This document shows positions 6,752 through 7,772 of a DNA stretch of 7,772 nt, piece by piece. Each line of letters begins with the position of its first letter. Position 1 is the stretch's first letter. The translations under genes and the position numbers were made by a program. The notes below the pieces were generated by a model. It did not search any database, was not told where the DNA came from, and saw only the letters and a program-made list of their open reading frames with translations. The DNA is taken from the NCBI GenBank assembly GCA_947482805.1, contig CANKLK010000103.1, forward strand, positions 1 to 7,772. The letters run 5' to 3'. Source of the stretch: Flavobacteriaceae bacterium. Lineage in GTDB: Bacteria > Bacteroidota > Bacteroidia > Flavobacteriales > Flavobacteriaceae.

Positions 6752-7772
6752 ATGAAATACCATCAAATAGACCGCCAATTATTCATTAAAAACAGAGCTA
6801 AATTCATTGCTCAAATGAAACCTAACAGCGTTGCTGTTTTTAATTCTAATGATATTTATCCTATTTCTGCCGATAGCACTTTGCCATTTGAACAACATCG
6901 AGACATTTTTTATTTATCTGGCGTCGACCAAGAAGAAAGTATTTTGTTGCTTTTTCCGGATGCACCTTATGACCATTTGAAAGAAATCTTATTTCTAAAA
7001 GAAACCAACGAACACATTGCGATTTGGGAAGGCGAAAAACTAACCAAAGACAGAGCTTTTGAGGTTTCCGGAATTAAATCGGTGATTTGGTTACAGGATT
7101 TTCATAAGACCTTGAAAGAAGTTATGGCCTACGCCGAAACGATGTACATCAACACTAATGAGCATTATCGAGCATCAATTGAAACCGAAACTCGTGAAGC
7201 ACGATTTGTAAAATGGTGGAAAGAAAACTATCCGGCACACAAAGTAGAAAAATCGAATCCAATTTTGCAACGTATTCGTTCTATCAAAGAAAGTGAAGAA
7301 TTAGATTTAATTCAGGAGGCGTGTAACATCACTGAAAAAGGCTATCGTAGAGTATTGCAGTTTGTAAAACCAAGTGTAACCGAATATGAAATTGAAGCTG
7401 AGTTTGCTCATGAATTCCTAAGAAATCGTTCTAAGGGTTTCGCCTATACCCCAATAATTGCTTCAGGAAACAATGCGAACGTATTGCATTATATTGAAAA
7501 CAACCAACAATGCAAAGCTGGTGATTTGATTTTGCTTGATGTTGGTGCTGAATATGGCAATTATTCAAGTGATATGACGAGAATGGTACCCGTTTCTGGT
7601 CGCTTTACAGACCGCCAAAAGCAAGTTTACAATGCGGTTTTACGCGTAAAAAATGAAGCAACAAAAATGTTAGTCCCTGGTAATTTTTGGAAGCAATACC
7701 ATATAGAAGTTGGAAAAATAATGACTTCCGAATTACTTGGTTTGGGATTAATCGACAAAGCCGATGTTCAAA
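6752..7772 (+). CDS. pepP: Aminopeptidase P, M24B metallopeptidase (3' end missing)
   Basis: An open frame of 340 codons runs from the ATG at 6752 to the right edge without a stop. The protein would cut the N-terminal residue from peptides with proline in second position, using two metal ions, in the cytoplasm; no signal peptide is seen (MKYHQIDRQLFIKNRAKFIAQM). The N-terminal creatinase-like domain covers about residues 1-165, with FEQHRDIFYLSG (46-57) typical of the family. The 'pita-bread' catalytic domain starts at about residue 172 (LQRIRSIKESEELDLI). It shows GFAYTPIIASGNNANVLHY (229-247) with the conserved H246, then LLDVGAEYGNYSSDMTR (261-277) with metal ligands D263 and D274. The remaining His and two Glu ligands lie beyond the window. 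It is divergent from the ChaN-like gene with a 60-base gap. Confidence 0.94.
   Translation, partial: MKYHQIDRQLFIKNRAKFIAQMKPNSVAVFNSNDIYPISADSTLPFEQHRDIFYLSGVDQEESILLLFPDAPYDHLKEILFLKETNEHIAIWEGEKLTKDRAFEVSGIKSVIWLQDFHKTLKEVMAYAETMYINTNEHYRASIETETREARFVKWWKENYPAHKVEKSNPILQRIRSIKESEELDLIQEACNITEKGYRRVLQFVKPSVTEYEIEAEFAHEFLRNRSKGFAYTPIIASGNNANVLHYIENNQQCKAGDLILLDVGAEYGNYSSDMTRMVPVSGRFTDRQKQVYNAVLRVKNEATKMLVPGNFWKQYHIEVGKIMTSELLGLGLIDKADVQ

Noticed and set aside
6692..6778. 29-residue N-terminal extension of the ChaN-like protein
   Set aside because: It would overlap the divergent pepP start and bury the signal peptide; the internal ATG begins a normal signal sequence.

Overview
The window looks like a chromosomal segment of a flavobacterium-like member of the Bacteroidota. 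It is AT-rich and shows no clear Shine-Dalgarno sites. Promoter-like TAnnTTTG (-7) boxes sit upstream of several genes. The proteins fit the same group: a B-type SdhCAB, a GH92 mannosidase, and a lipoprotein with an acidic stretch after the lipid-bearing Cys. The genus is an inference from overall protein character; no rRNA or other marker is present.

Layout, left to right. Positions 1-1140 (minus) hold the N-terminal half of a secreted GH92 alpha-mannosidase that runs off the left edge. A strong hairpin terminator (1169-1200) separates it from the succinate dehydrogenase/fumarate reductase operon sdhC-sdhA-sdhB (4732 down to 1221, minus). That operon has a good promoter candidate at 4764-4794. 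Upstream of it is a 60-base inverted repeat (4830-4889), then an unrecognised lipoprotein gene (4893-5762, minus) and a ChaN-like haem-binding-family gene (5837-6691, minus). From 6752 to the right edge runs the divergent, 3'-truncated gene of an aminopeptidase P (plus).

The central function is respiratory. SdhC anchors the complex in the inner membrane and would carry two haems b. SdhA carries covalent FAD and the dicarboxylate site, and SdhB relays electrons through three iron-sulfur clusters; together they couple succinate/fumarate to the quinone pool. The ChaN-like and lipoprotein genes lie in tandem 74 bases apart and may form a small envelope-protein transcription unit, possibly linked to haem or iron. 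The mannosidase and the peptidase are independent housekeeping or nutrient-acquisition genes.

Most of the window is ordinary. I found no CRISPR array, tRNA, insertion sequence, phage gene or defence system. The points most worth a second look are the uncharacterised lipoprotein next to the ChaN-like gene, the 60-base inverted repeat between it and the sdh promoter, and the mannosidase promoter packed against the sdh terminator. No stretch longer than 300 bases lacks a gene.
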